Shown here: piece after piece, positions 33,002-42,996 of the stretch
Position numbering within the stretch: the first letter of the stretch is position 1
Layout: each line of letters opens with the position of its first letter
Assembly (NCBI GenBank): GCA_017559525.1
Contig: JAFYRI010000014.1
Location: forward strand, 17,085-81,084
From: Alphaproteobacteria bacterium
GTDB lineage: Bacteria; Pseudomonadota; Alphaproteobacteria; CAAHEQ01; UBA3637
DNA: 64,000 nucleotides
Direction: 5' to 3'
Notes under the pieces: generated by a model
The model's input: the letters and a program-made list of their open reading frames with translations, nothing else
The model's database searches: none
Told to the model about the DNA's origin: nothing
Program-made: the position numbers and the translations under genes

Positions 33002-34720
33002 TTATCTTCCATCCTTTTTACTTAGCTGACGTTCCAATAAAATCTTTGCGCGTTGTTTGCGCTTAAAAACAGCCATTGCTTGTCTAAATACAGTGTGGCG
33101 ATTAATTGCCCTATTTGGCAACACCTGCAACGATTGACAAGATGTTTTTAAATCATCATTCACAGAAAAATCCACACCAGCCATTGTCGCCAACTGTCGA
33201 CGTTTAAAAACAGATAATTTTTCTATCTTTTCCTCAAACCCCATACAATTATTCTGAGAAATTTGTTTTGTATCCTTCAACAAAGACAGCTCCCCATCTA
33301 ATGCCTCTATTAACAATGGATCTTTGTTTTGTGCAATCTCATATAACTGTTTACCCTTTATATTACCTTTACAAAACAAATCTTCATAACCCTGAGCCAT
33401 CAAATGTTTTCTCAATACAGCAACATTATAGGGTTTGTTGTTTAAAAGAGCGTGCTCTATTGGTATTACACCATCTGTATCAGCCAACATTAAATCGGCA
33501 CCAGAATGAGCCAAAACCTCAATAGCTTCCGGTTTTGAATAAATAGCAGCTGTTTTTGCCAATGGATATTCAGAATTCATTGTTGTCATAACAGCGCCCG
33601 CTCTGATTAACAATAGACTAATACCAATACGATCTAAATATAATGAATGTTCCAGAGGCATTTTATCCGCAATCACTTTATCTTTGCAATTTATAACATT
33701 TGGTAAATTCGGATTTGCCCCACTATCTAACAATATTTTCACTTTTTGATAAGCAGATTGAGCAATTTCTGCTGACGTTTTTTTGTCCTGTGGACATCCT
33801 CGATACTCAACTGCACAAAACAATGGCGTACGTCCCATTTTATCACGTTGGTTTGGATCTGCCCCCAAAGAAAGCAACAAAGAAACATCCATCTCATTTC
33901 CATATCGACACTGCTCAATTAGAGCTCTTGATAACATTTGAGAGGCAGTTTCCTCACCATAAAGATTACCAGAAATATCTTGCAGAGAAATACCAAAAAT
34001 TTTATTTAATCGCATTTGGTTTTTACTAGACAGGCGTTCAATTCGTCTAAATAACGTATTCCAATCTTGAGTTAATTCGTACGTTTTTCTTTCCGGAAAA
34101 ACACCATGATAAACAGCTTGTACCCAATCTGTTTCTTGATCATCATGAGCTCGCTGGCTCGCGGCCTTCATAACCTCTTGATATGCCAAATTATTCTTAT
34201 CTCTTATAAGACCACAATCGCACAACGCCTTAAAAACATCCATGTCTCCATTTTTTACAGCCCAATAAGCCGGAATATACCCATTTTTATCAGGTCTATC
34301 AACTGGAATCCCACGCTTAAATGCCTCATAAACAACCTTTGCAGAGCGAGATAAAACAGCGTATTTCATTAAATCATTACCTTGATTATCTACAGCAGCA
34401 ACATCTAAGCCCTCATGACGCAAAAACAATATACCCACGCCATGCATACGCTTTTCTAATGCAACCATAGCGGGCGTTTGTCCATTTCTATTTCTTACAT
34501 TCACATCTGGCTTTAAAGATAAAACTATTTTTGTTTTTTCATAAGTATCGTCATGTTCCATCGCCGTCCAAATTGGCAAGCGGCCATAACGTTTATCCGC
34601 AATATTGGGATTTGATACAAAATCAGCATAAAAAGCAACCTCTTCTTTATTTCCGTTCAAAACCGCCTCGGCAAAGCCGCTATCTATTTGCTGCTGAGAT
34701 AAACGGAATGAAGTTGTCAT
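33002..34720 (-). CDS. Large cytoplasmic ankyrin-repeat protein
   Basis: 572 residues from the ATG at 34720, with AAGGAG upstream; a GTG three codons earlier is rejected. At least eight ankyrin repeats, in two blocks: about 15-175 (GRLPIWTAMEHDD, GQTPAMVALEKR, GYIPAYWAVKNGD) and about 265-435 (GRTPLFCAVEYRG, MPLEHSLYLD, GVIPIEHALLNN). No signal peptide is visible, unlike the ankyrin protein at 483-1262. The C-terminal basic segment has a KRRQ/KRKQR cluster. Its start overlaps the end of the small upstream gene by four bases. In host-associated bacteria such proteins are often secreted effectors, but that is only a possibility. Confidence 0.82.
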   Translation of the reverse strand: MTTSFRLSQQQIDSGFAEAVLNGNKEEVAFYADFVSNPNIADKRYGRLPIWTAMEHDDTYEKTKIVLSLKPDVNVRNRNGQTPAMVALEKRMHGVGILFLRHEGLDVAAVDNQGNDLMKYAVLSRSAKVVYEAFKRGIPVDRPDKNGYIPAYWAVKNGDMDVFKALCDCGLIRDKNNLAYQEVMKAASQRAHDDQETDWVQAVYHGVFPERKTYELTQDWNTLFRRIERLSSKNQMRLNKIFGISLQDISGNLYGEETASQMLSRALIEQCRYGNEMDVSLLLSLGADPNQRDKMGRTPLFCAVEYRGCPQDKKTSAEIAQSAYQKVKILLDSGANPNLPNVINCKDKVIADKMPLEHSLYLDRIGISLLLIRAGAVMTTMNSEYPLAKTAAIYSKPEAIEVLAHSGADLMLADTDGVIPIEHALLNNKPYNVAVLRKHLMAQGYEDLFCKGNIKGKQLYEIAQNKDPLLIEALDGELSLLKDTKQISQNNCMGFEEKIEKLSVFKRRQLATMAGVDFSVNDDLKTSCQSLQVLPNRAINRHTVFRQAMAVFKRKQRAKILLERQLSKKDGR

Positions 34721-35043
34721 CGGTGCCACTCCTTACCATCTTTCGATTGAAAAATATCTCTCTTTGCAATACGAATAGCCGTTGTAGGATCTACAGGCCG
34801 CGCATTATTTGCCTTTTCATATAATTCAAACAACTCACACACCTGTTGTTTAGATGCATACTTTTGCATTGTTCGTAAAGCTTTTGCTTGGTGTGGAGCC
34901 AATAAAACATAATCAACCTCTTTTGAAAAGGTCTTTGTTTTTGTGGGATGCCCCCCCCCTTGCAATTCTATAATTAAGCGTTGAATATCAGTTCCAATAA
35001 AGGAAAAGAAAAATCGACGCAAGGCTCTTTTTACAAATGCCAT
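34717..35043 (-). CDS. Small basic protein coupled to the ankyrin gene
   Basis: 108 residues from the ATG at 35043, with GGAG upstream. The N-terminus is very basic and aromatic (MAFVKRALRRFFFSF), then a helical part with LLAPHQAKALRTMQKYASKQ. No known domain. It overlaps the ankyrin gene (ATGA) and so is probably its translational leader and functional partner. Odd point: a run of nine G on the coding strand (34951-34959) encodes Gly29-Gly31; a slip would truncate this protein and disturb coupling. Confidence 0.6.
   Translation of the reverse strand: MAFVKRALRRFFFSFIGTDIQRLIIELQGGGHPTKTKTFSKEVDYVLLAPHQAKALRTMQKYASKQQVCELFELYEKANNARPVDPTTAIRIAKRDIFQSKDGKEWHR
34951..34959 (-). repeat. G9 homopolymer tract in the ankyrin-partner gene
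   Basis: Nine consecutive C on the plus strand, nine G in the coding strand, at codons 29-31 of a 108-codon gene. It is the second G9 tract in the window. Confidence 0.9.
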
Positions 35044-35128
35044 ATTCGATCTCCACAATAAAAAAATTCCCCACAGTCATTCTATTTAGAATAGAATAAC
35101 ACAGCTTTATATATTTGTCAACTATTTT

Positions 35129-36127
35129 TTAGAACGGATCAGTTTCCGCTTTATATGGGCGATTAAGTAATCCCCTCAAAACATCATCAACCGATTGACC
35201 ATTATATAGAACACCTTCAACTGCTTCGCAAATAGGCATATCCACATTTAATGCTCTGGCACGTTTCATGACAGCCGCTGCCGTTGGCACACCTTCCACC
35301 GTCGCAGTAGATTCTGCTAACACTTGTGTGGCATTACCATGACACCCTAGCTTATATCCAAAAGAATAATTTCGAGATTGCGTCGAACAACATGTCAACA
35401 CCAAATCACCCACACCAGACATCCCCAACACCGTTGATCGATGACCTCCTAACGCACGAGCAAAACGAGCCATTTCACTCAAGCCACGTGTAATCAGCGC
35501 TGCGCGCCCATTGTCACCAAAGCCACACCCATCTACAACACCAGCAGCAATAGCAATAACGTTTTTGAGAGCTCCACATACTTCTGGCGCTACGATATCC
35601 GTTGAAAAATACGGACGAAACATAGCTGAACCCATCATTTGAACCAACTGTTCAGCCAACTTCCCATCTTCGGCTGCAATTGTTGTTGCTGTTGGATTAC
35701 CCTTTGCCACCTCTGCTGCAAACCCAGGGCCAGACAACACACAAATTATAGCTTCGGGCAAAACCTCTTTTGCCACCTCGGTTAACAACAAACCTGTGGA
35801 GACCTCAATTCCTTTTGCACATAAAACTAGAGGAATCTCTTTACGCCACATTGGCTTCAATGTTTCTAAAACCGAACGCGTAAATTGAGCAGGAGAAACC
35901 AATAAAACAACATCGGCAAAATCAACTGCTCGTTTTAAATCAGACGTTGCCACAATATTTTCGGATAATATGGCAGAAGGCAAAAACTTATTTGTATGTT
36001 CTTCACTAATCGAAGTAACAACATCTTCTTCTCTTGCCCAAACAAGAACATTGTTACCAGCGCGCTCAGCCGTTATAGCCAACGCTGTTCCCCACGCTCC
36101 TGCTCCAATAACTGATATATTTGCCAT
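35129..36127 (-). CDS. gpsA: Glycerol-3-phosphate dehydrogenase [NAD(P)+]
   Basis: 332 residues. The N-terminal Rossmann motif is GAGAWGTALA; CAKGIE, LSGPGFAAEVAKG, the catalytic Lys in ALKNVIAIAAG and GDNGRAALITRGLSEM follow. It makes sn-glycerol 3-phosphate for phospholipid synthesis. It lies 8 bp downstream of the acyltransferase/acyl-ACP synthetase fusion, so the two lipid genes form one operon. All active-site features are intact. Confidence 0.96.
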   Translation of the reverse strand: MANISVIGAGAWGTALAITAERAGNNVLVWAREEDVVTSISEEHTNKFLPSAILSENIVATSDLKRAVDFADVVLLVSPAQFTRSVLETLKPMWRKEIPLVLCAKGIEVSTGLLLTEVAKEVLPEAIICVLSGPGFAAEVAKGNPTATTIAAEDGKLAEQLVQMMGSAMFRPYFSTDIVAPEVCGALKNVIAIAAGVVDGCGFGDNGRAALITRGLSEMARFARALGGHRSTVLGMSGVGDLVLTCCSTQSRNYSFGYKLGCHGNATQVLAESTATVEGVPTAAAVMKRARALNVDMPICEAVEGVLYNGQSVDDVLRGLLNRPYKAETDPF

Positions 36128-36135
36128 ACAATCCT

Positions 36136-39100
36136 CTATCCGTTTACTGTCTTTTCAGCCAACTCTTTCGCGGCAACATAGTTAAACTTACCCGTTCCAA
36201 GTAATGGTGGCTCATCTGTTGTAATCACGCGACTTGGAATACCGAGTTCTGTCACCCCGGCGGCTTTAAAGGCCGCAATCATTTCTTCTTTTGTAATATC
36301 TTTACATGTTGTAATCAAAACGATTTGTTCACCCTTTTTAGCATCCGGAATATTCACAGCTCCCGTAATATAACCCGGCCATCTTTTTTCAATAACCATT
36401 TCTACGCTGAGCAACGATACCATTTCGCCACCGATTTTAGCAAAACGCTTACTACGACCCTTGATATAGATATAACCTTCTTCATCAATGGATACAATAT
36501 CACCCGTATCATACCAACCATCTTTTGGTGGATCTAATTCTAATGGTTTGTCATAACGCATATACCCTTGCATAATGTTCGGGCCTTTAACCAAAAGTTC
36601 TTTACCTTCTTTAATACCCTCAACTTCACGCAGTTTATATTCCATACCGGCCAAAATGCGTCCAACGGAACCTTTTGAATGGTGCAAGAAACCATTTACC
36701 GCAATAAATGGAGAACATTCTGTTGCACCATATCCTTCAAAGATACGTACGCCAAATTTTTCTGACCAAATACGACGTGTTTCATCTTTTACCTTTTCGG
36801 CACCGCTGGCAACAATACGCAAGCTGTTAAAATCATATGGATTGGCACATTTTGCATAACCAGCCAAGAATGTATCTGTTCCAAAGAAAATCGTTGCTTT
36901 ACTGGAAGCACAAATTTCTGGAATCACACGATAATGAAGTGGTGTCGGATACAAGAATGTTTTAATACCCGTTGCCAATGGTAAAATCAAGCCAGCACCT
37001 AACCCAAACGAGTGGAACATAGGTAAACAGTTCAACAATACATCTGTTGGATATACATCGAAACGACACAACACTTGATAGCTGTTAGCCAACATATTGC
37101 TGTGTGACAAAAATACAGCCTTTGGCATACCTTCGGAACCAGATGTAAACAATACAACTGCTGTATCATCGCCCGTCACATTACCACCAGATGTTTTCTT
37201 ATAGGCACGTTCTGGACATAATGCACCATAAACACCAAACAATTTATCGGACGTTGTCAAAATGTCTTTTAAATTTTCCAAATAAACAACTCTAACACCA
37301 CCAGCTTCAATTTCCGCAACCAAATTATCCAATTTAGCCAATTGAACCACTTTTTTTGCAGTAATAATTGTTTTTAATCCAACTGTTTGACATGTCGCCA
37401 AAACTTGTTTCGGACCTGATGTAAAGTTAATCATACACGGCACTTTACCAAAAGCTTGCAACCCTAAGAAAGCCAAAGCACACCCACCAGATGTCGGCAT
37501 CATTAAACCAACATATTTTTCATCTGAAATAACTTTATTCATCAAACGACCCAAGACGAATGCCTTCAAAAAGACAGCCATAAACTTCATTGGTTTTCTG
37601 GCAGTATCTTCCATAATATTTTTAAAACGACCAGCCATTTTCATGGAACGTGCAATAGTTTTAAACAATGGGGCCGATTTATCATAACTGTCAAATGTCA
37701 TAGATGCCATCACATCGTATAACTTAGAACTGATTTGCTCACGCACTTCACGATTTGGCAATCCATCTTTAACCGTTAATTCTACAGGAGGTAAAATAGT
37801 TAACTTAATTTTTGGGAACCATCTAAAGTCGGCCTTTTTACCTAAAACACGTGAGAAAATTGCATGTTTTGCACCATCAATACGAATTGGTAAAATTGGG
37901 GCATTTCCCTTTAGCGCCATCATGGCTGGACCTTCGTAAATTTTCATACGAGAGTTTCCACCATCCATAAAGCCTTCCGTCAAAATCATACACAATTTAT
38001 TTTGCTGTAATTCTTCGGCCATATCTTTAACTGCAAACGGGCTGACTGGATCAAGCGGTTTAACTTCAACCAAATTTGTCATAAACTTAACGATTGGTTT
38101 GTCCATTAATTTATCGCTAACCGTAAAGACAATTTTCTTATCAATAAAAGCTGAAATTAACAACACATCCAAGTATGAGGTATGATTTGTCACAATCAAA
38201 GCACGCGGTCCAGCTACAGCCAAATTTTCAAGCCCTTCAATTTTAGCATCAAAAACGGCACGGAAAACTTTTCGGAACAATTCGCGACGTGAATTAATGG
38301 GCATCAACCTAATCATATACAAAGCAAAAAACAAATTAACTGTGGCCAATAGCCCAACAATAGTCAACAATTCAAACCCAATAAAATGCAATGCTAACAT
38401 AAGAACTAATCCACTAACAACCGCCAGTGCATTTACCATATTGGAAAAAGCCATAATACGCCCCAAATATCTAAAAGGTGCATTAATTTGCAACAAAGCA
38501 TAAAAGGGAATAATATAGAAAGCAGACAACCCACCCAAAACAAAAGTATCAATCAAAATACGCAAATAATTAATATCCGTTGTAAACATTTTGGCAACAG
38601 TAATGGCCTTATCTGACTGAGGCAAATTACCTCCTGCAGATACAACATCAAACAAAAATAATGACATTAACAACGAAACAAATGCCGTCCAGGCTCCCAT
38701 ATTATTTTTACGAGACATACGAGCATATAAGAAAGACGCACCAATATATCCCAAAGAAAACAAGCCAGACAAAAACAAAACAACCGACCAACGAGCGTTT
38801 AAAACATAACGTCCAAATTCAGCGGAAAACGCAATAAAAACACTGGCCAACAACCAAAACCATGCAACCCCAGTTAAATATGTCCACACATCAAAATTGT
38901 TTTTAATTTTCTCTGCAACCGCACCAAAAGCTTCAATCGGAGACTTTACAATAACCATATCTGGCTCAATAGCATCTGTTTTTGGCAACTTTAATGAGAT
39001 TAAAAAACTAATCAGCGACAAAATAAAAGCAACCGAACACACAACATAATATGCAGTGTCAAACTTTACAATGCTGGTTAATAATAAAGCAGCAAAAATA

Positions 39101-39552
39101 CCTCCAATTGCTGTTGACATTTTCAACCAAATATTACCATTGTTTAACTTTGATTTATCAACCAAAACAGGTAACAAAGAATAATCGGACACACGAGAAC
39201 AAGCGCTGACAAATCCTAAAGAAGCTGTAATACAAACCAACAACCATCTAGAATCCAAAGATAAACTCAACAAAGCCATAGCCATAACACCAACTTCTAT
39301 GACACGAATAACTTGCAATACCTTTGTCTTTGAAAACTTATCCGTAAACTGTCCAGCAAAAATAGATGCAAAATAAAAAGATAATGCATACAAAATAGCT
39401 GTACAAACAACAATCGCGGGATTATATTGTGTCATTTTATATGTCACAAAAAACAAAAATACAGTTCGAATAAAACCATCATTAATGGCAGAAAAAAAGT
39501 GGGGCACCAACAATGGCAAAAAGCGTTTATCCTTTAACATATTTTTTAACAT
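36136..39552 (-). CDS. aas: LplT-PlsC-Aas fusion: lysophospholipid transporter, acyltransferase and acyl-ACP synthetase
   Basis: 1138 residues in three modules. Residues 1-410 form a twelve-helix major-facilitator unit like LplT, which flips lysophospholipids inward. About 430-620 is a PlsC acyltransferase with NHTSYLD and the EGFMDGG/PIRIDGA blocks. About 650-1135 is an AMP-binding synthetase with TAVVLFTSGSEGMPKAV, GYGATECSPF and WYDTGD. In E. coli, LplT and the 719-residue Aas are separate proteins that re-acylate lysophosphatidylethanolamine; fused forms occur in other bacteria. It shares an operon with gpsA. All three modules look intact. Confidence 0.92.
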   Translation of the reverse strand: MLKNMLKDKRFLPLLVPHFFSAINDGFIRTVFLFFVTYKMTQYNPAIVVCTAILYALSFYFASIFAGQFTDKFSKTKVLQVIRVIEVGVMAMALLSLSLDSRWLLVCITASLGFVSACSRVSDYSLLPVLVDKSKLNNGNIWLKMSTAIGGIFAALLLTSIVKFDTAYYVVCSVAFILSLISFLISLKLPKTDAIEPDMVIVKSPIEAFGAVAEKIKNNFDVWTYLTGVAWFWLLASVFIAFSAEFGRYVLNARWSVVLFLSGLFSLGYIGASFLYARMSRKNNMGAWTAFVSLLMSLFLFDVVSAGGNLPQSDKAITVAKMFTTDINYLRILIDTFVLGGLSAFYIIPFYALLQINAPFRYLGRIMAFSNMVNALAVVSGLVLMLALHFIGFELLTIVGLLATVNLFFALYMIRLMPINSRRELFRKVFRAVFDAKIEGLENLAVAGPRALIVTNHTSYLDVLLISAFIDKKIVFTVSDKLMDKPIVKFMTNLVEVKPLDPVSPFAVKDMAEELQQNKLCMILTEGFMDGGNSRMKIYEGPAMMALKGNAPILPIRIDGAKHAIFSRVLGKKADFRWFPKIKLTILPPVELTVKDGLPNREVREQISSKLYDVMASMTFDSYDKSAPLFKTIARSMKMAGRFKNIMEDTARKPMKFMAVFLKAFVLGRLMNKVISDEKYVGLMMPTSGGCALAFLGLQAFGKVPCMINFTSGPKQVLATCQTVGLKTIITAKKVVQLAKLDNLVAEIEAGGVRVVYLENLKDILTTSDKLFGVYGALCPERAYKKTSGGNVTGDDTAVVLFTSGSEGMPKAVFLSHSNMLANSYQVLCRFDVYPTDVLLNCLPMFHSFGLGAGLILPLATGIKTFLYPTPLHYRVIPEICASSKATIFFGTDTFLAGYAKCANPYDFNSLRIVASGAEKVKDETRRIWSEKFGVRIFEGYGATECSPFIAVNGFLHHSKGSVGRILAGMEYKLREVEGIKEGKELLVKGPNIMQGYMRYDKPLELDPPKDGWYDTGDIVSIDEEGYIYIKGRSKRFAKIGGEMVSLLSVEMVIEKRWPGYITGAVNIPDAKKGEQIVLITTCKDITKEEMIAAFKAAGVTELGIPSRVITTDEPPLLGTGKFNYVAAKELAEKTVNG

Positions 39553-39657
39553 AAAGTTCTCCTGTTATCATACAAATATATTTTTCTATATCATAAAGAC
39601 GCAAAAATCGCAAGATGAAAAAAATACCCCCCTTGAAACACCATCAACAAAAGAGCC

Positions 39658-39686
39658 TTGACAAGTTGTTTTTTTCGAGATACTGT
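39658..39686 (+). promoter_or_regulatory. Promoter of the 262-aa membrane-anchored protein
   Basis: TTGACA (39658-39663), a 17-bp spacer and TACTGT (39681-39686); the ATG is about 40 bp downstream. Confidence 0.65.
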
Positions 39687-39724
39687 AAAATTATAATTAT
39701 TTTAAGCAAGTTAGGAGATTTTTC

Positions 39725-40513
39725 ATGACAAAAAAAGAACAACCCAAAAAGACAACCAAAACAACAAAAACAACAAAAACAGAAACAAAAAGAAATTTAT
39801 CCTTTTGGCCTGCTAATACCTCCCGCGAAGATAAGGTTTCTTTACTCAGCTTTTGCTTGGGTATGATTGTAATGACATGCTTTTTTGTTTTAGACTTACA
39901 AATTCGAGACAATTTTCAAAAGCAAGATTCAAACTCTTATTTAAAATTGCTAACTCGGCAAATGCAAATGGAACAAAGAACAAGACATCATTTTCCTCAT
40001 TGCAATTGTAAACAGGCAACATGTCCTGCAGCAAAAATCAACAAGCCAACATTAAAATGTCCTCCAGTTTGGCAACGTCAAGTCATCTTTAACCCCTTAG
40101 AATACGCCCCTTATGACGCTCAAGGAACATTAACAATATCCGGCAACATATATCACTCCCTACCAAAAGGAGTTAAATATCATATAGAAAAAGCCGATGT
40201 ATTCGTTAACCCAAAAACATCTTACTCCGATGAATGGTGGACAAAACATTGGACGGGTTCCTATGGTATATCAAAAGTGGATGAACGCGCTTTGAAATAC
40301 AACAAGGCTGGTACTGTTCAAACAAATGGGGACTTTTCTATTACCAATTTACCCTCCGGCACCTATTATGTTGGGGCAACTGCCTGTGTATCCAAAAAAG
40401 CTGGAACTCCCTGCCGCAATATACGTTGGGGAACAGAAGTTTCCATAAATGAAGATACGAAAGTTACCTTAAACAAAGTTTTCACAAAAAGAAAACAACG
40501 TCCTAGAAAATAA
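39725..40513 (+). CDS. Single-pass envelope protein with Lys/Thr repeat tail
   Basis: 262 residues. The N-terminus is a Lys/Thr repeat (KKTTKTTKTTKTETKR, encoded by a degenerate ACAACAAAA-type repeat), then one membrane helix (about 40-60), a Cys/His cluster (about 84-112: HFPHCNCKQATCPAAK and LKCPP) that could bind metal, and a C-terminal beta-rich domain with TNGDFSITNLPSGTYYVGATA, resembling carboxypeptidase-regulatory-like (transthyretin-type) folds. Topology would put the domain in the periplasm. The family is not recognised. Confidence 0.65.
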   Translation: MTKKEQPKKTTKTTKTTKTETKRNLSFWPANTSREDKVSLLSFCLGMIVMTCFFVLDLQIRDNFQKQDSNSYLKLLTRQMQMEQRTRHHFPHCNCKQATCPAAKINKPTLKCPPVWQRQVIFNPLEYAPYDAQGTLTISGNIYHSLPKGVKYHIEKADVFVNPKTSYSDEWWTKHWTGSYGISKVDERALKYNKAGTVQTNGDFSITNLPSGTYYVGATACVSKKAGTPCRNIRWGTEVSINEDTKVTLNKVFTKRKQRPRK

Positions 40514-40530
40514 AAAAACACAAAAAAATC

Positions 40531-40562
40531 AAACACCGACATTTTCTGTCGGTGTTTTTTTT
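40531..40562 (+). terminator. Intrinsic terminator after the 262-aa protein gene
   Basis: AACACCGACA pairs with TGTCGGTGTT around a short loop, followed by eight T. Confidence 0.92.
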
Positions 40563-40686
40563 CGTTTCTTTCTTTATAAATTTTATGTCTTATTAAATTT
40601 TTTTGAAAAAAACAAAATTTTCTCTTTTTTTTTAATTTTTTTTTTGCTATACTGCATCATATGATATCATAAGAGAGGAAAAAAAC

Positions 40687-41484
40687 ATGAAACGTTTAGG
40701 GCTTTTTTCAATTGCATTGTTGGCTGGCTGTGTGCCAACACAAAAAGAATACACTATTATTCGCGAAACATCTCGTCCTGTTGTCCAAACGGAAGAGCAA
40801 AGCATAACTCCAGCACAATCTGGGGCTGTTGAAACAAAAACAACTGCTGTTGTTTCAGAAACAACTCCAGCAACCTCTCCTTGTCCTCATGTGGCTCCGA
40901 ATGGCAAGCCAGCTTGTATGCAACCTGCTCCAACCTATTTCGCAGGCACATACAATCAACCACAAGGTGTTTACCAAACGCAACAACATATCGCTTATCA
41001 ATCTGGAGGTTGCGGGGGTCAAGTTATGTGTGGACAAAATTTAGCATCTACATTGGGTGGCACTATTATGAATATGCCCGCTCAAACAATGCATGCAACT
41101 TCCGTGCCAATACAGATGCCAACACAACAAGTTCAAGTTCAATCTATGCCTTTAACAATGCCTGCAGCGCCACAAATGATTCAAACAGAGGTATTCTATG
41201 AAACACAAACAGTTCCAATGAATGCTCAAATCATGGCTCAAATGCCAACGGCCGTTCAAGCTCAATTGATGGGAACTCCCGATGTTATTTTACAACATCC
41301 GATTAATCGTGACTTGGTAAAATGTTCATTTGGAGATATGAACTGTCTTATTGCATACGAAGCACAAGGATATGCTCAATTACACAACACAACAGTTGCT
41401 CCAACATATAATGCTGTTGTACCAAATCAAAATTATACAGTCAGTGGTACATGGCAAGATAACAACAATATTCCTCGGTGGTAA
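40687..41484 (+). CDS. Gln/Pro/Met-rich lipoprotein
   Basis: 265 residues with lipobox ALLAGC (Cys15). The mature protein is low-complexity, rich in Gln, Pro, Thr, Met and Ala (about 30-200), for example IQMPTQQVQVQSMPLTMP. A small conserved-looking C-terminal block, DLVKCSFGDMNCLIAYEAQG, holds a Cys pair. It is probably an outer-membrane lipoprotein. Its stop abuts the comM ATG (TAAATG), so comM is translated in its wake. An extended -10 (TGCTATACT near 40650) lies upstream, and ATGATATCAT just before the gene is a palindrome. Confidence 0.7.
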   Translation: MKRLGLFSIALLAGCVPTQKEYTIIRETSRPVVQTEEQSITPAQSGAVETKTTAVVSETTPATSPCPHVAPNGKPACMQPAPTYFAGTYNQPQGVYQTQQHIAYQSGGCGGQVMCGQNLASTLGGTIMNMPAQTMHATSVPIQMPTQQVQVQSMPLTMPAAPQMIQTEVFYETQTVPMNAQIMAQMPTAVQAQLMGTPDVILQHPINRDLVKCSFGDMNCLIAYEAQGYAQLHNTTVAPTYNAVVPNQNYTVSGTWQDNNNIPRW

Positions 41485-42996
41485 ATGTTAGGGCGCACTC
41501 ACACTGTTGCCTTTGAAGGAATAGAAGTATTAAAAGTCGGGACAGAGGTTCGTATTATGGACGGTCTGCCCGCTTTTTCTATTGTGGGATTGGCAGATAA
41601 AGCAGTTGCCGAAAGCAAAGAACGCATTCGGGCGGCTTTAACCGCAGTTGGACTCTCTTTGCCCGCTGCACGCATCACCGTTAATTTAGCGCCCGCTGAT
41701 CTTATTAAAGAGGGAACACACTACGACTTACCTATTACCGCCGCCTTATTGGCTGCTATGGGCATTTTGGCACCAACTGCCGTTGAAGAATGGATGATGT
41801 TAGGCGAGTTAGGATTAGACAGCTCAATTCGGCCCGTTTCTGGCATTTTGCCAGCAGCTATTGCAGCACATGGTTATAATATGGGACTGGTTTGTCCTGC
41901 AGAACAAGGCTCTGAAGCCGTTTGGTCTGGCAACGAAAAAATTGTTGCACCCGCATCCTTAATCAGTTTTATCAACCATTTCAAAGGAACGCAACTGTTA
42001 CAGTCGCCCCAAGCAAAACCCATTCCAGATACAATCTCCACCTTAGATTTTAAAGATATAAAAGGTCAAGAAACAGCGAAGAGAGCATTAGAAATTGCAG
42101 CGGCAGGCGGACACAACGTTTTAATGATTGGCCCTCCCGGATCTGGAAAATCCATGTTGGCAAGTCGATTACCCTCTATTATGCCGCCAATGAGTATGCA
42201 AGAAATTTTGGACATCAGCAATATTCATTCTGTTGCTGGCCTATTAAAAGATGGGCAATTGATTTCTACTCGTCCATTTAGAGATCCACATCATTCAGCC
42301 TCTACACCTGCATTGGTTGGAGGTGGATTGCGCGCTAGACCTGGTGAAATTTCATTAGCACATGGAGGCATCTTATTTTTAGATGAGCTTCCTGAATTTG
42401 CTAGAACAACTCTAGAGGCGTTAAGACAGCCCTTAGAAACAGGGAAAGTATCTGTTGCTAGAGCTAATATTCATGTAACATATCCAGCTAGATTTCAATT
42501 AATTGCAGCAATGAATCCGTGTCGATGTGGTTATTTAGGTGTACGAGGACATGAATGCTCTAGAGCCCCCAAATGCGCTGAAGAATATCAATCAAAAATC
42601 TCAGGGCCTCTGTTGGATCGTATCGATTTGCATGTTGATGTACCCGCAGTTGCTCCTTGGGAATTGGGACAAGGTGGTGGAGAAAGTTCAGAAACCATTC
42701 GTCAACGCGTACAACAAGCTGTTAATTTTGCATCTCATCGTTTCAAAGATTTACCGTTTAACAAAAATGCGCAAGCTGATGGAGCCATTTTGGAACAAAT
42801 TGCTCAAATGGAGCCATCTGCAAAAAATTTATTAATTTCTGCTGCTGAAAAATTGATGTTATCAGCCAGAGGATATCATCGTATTATGCGGGTTGCCAGA
42901 ACAATTGCTGATTTATCGCAATCACCAACTATTCATGAAATCCACATAGCCGAAGCATTATCCTTCAGAAAACCTCTACGACATAAGGATGTGTAA
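41485..42996 (+). CDS. comM: ComM/YifB-family Mg-chelatase-like AAA+ ATPase
   Basis: 503 residues. An N-terminal Lon-like domain (about 1-165, with AFSIVGLADKAVAESKERI) precedes an AAA+ module with Walker A GPPGSGKSM and Walker B ILFLDELPEF, then the family motif AAMNPCRCGYLG and a C-terminal Mg-chelatase subunit region. ComM is a branch-migration helicase that promotes integration of donor DNA during natural transformation. It overlaps the downstream PAS gene by one base. Assignment is confident; competence in this organism is not shown by the window. Confidence 0.93.
   Translation: MLGRTHTVAFEGIEVLKVGTEVRIMDGLPAFSIVGLADKAVAESKERIRAALTAVGLSLPAARITVNLAPADLIKEGTHYDLPITAALLAAMGILAPTAVEEWMMLGELGLDSSIRPVSGILPAAIAAHGYNMGLVCPAEQGSEAVWSGNEKIVAPASLISFINHFKGTQLLQSPQAKPIPDTISTLDFKDIKGQETAKRALEIAAAGGHNVLMIGPPGSGKSMLASRLPSIMPPMSMQEILDISNIHSVAGLLKDGQLISTRPFRDPHHSASTPALVGGGLRARPGEISLAHGGILFLDELPEFARTTLEALRQPLETGKVSVARANIHVTYPARFQLIAAMNPCRCGYLGVRGHECSRAPKCAEEYQSKISGPLLDRIDLHVDVPAVAPWELGQGGGESSETIRQRVQQAVNFASHRFKDLPFNKNAQADGAILEQIAQMEPSAKNLLISAAEKLMLSARGYHRIMRVARTIADLSQSPTIHEIHIAEALSFRKPLRHKDV

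Noticed and set aside
39740..39790. ACAACAAAA-type repeat as a CRISPR or mobile repeat
   Set aside because: It is an imperfect codon repeat encoding a Lys/Thr tail within one gene.
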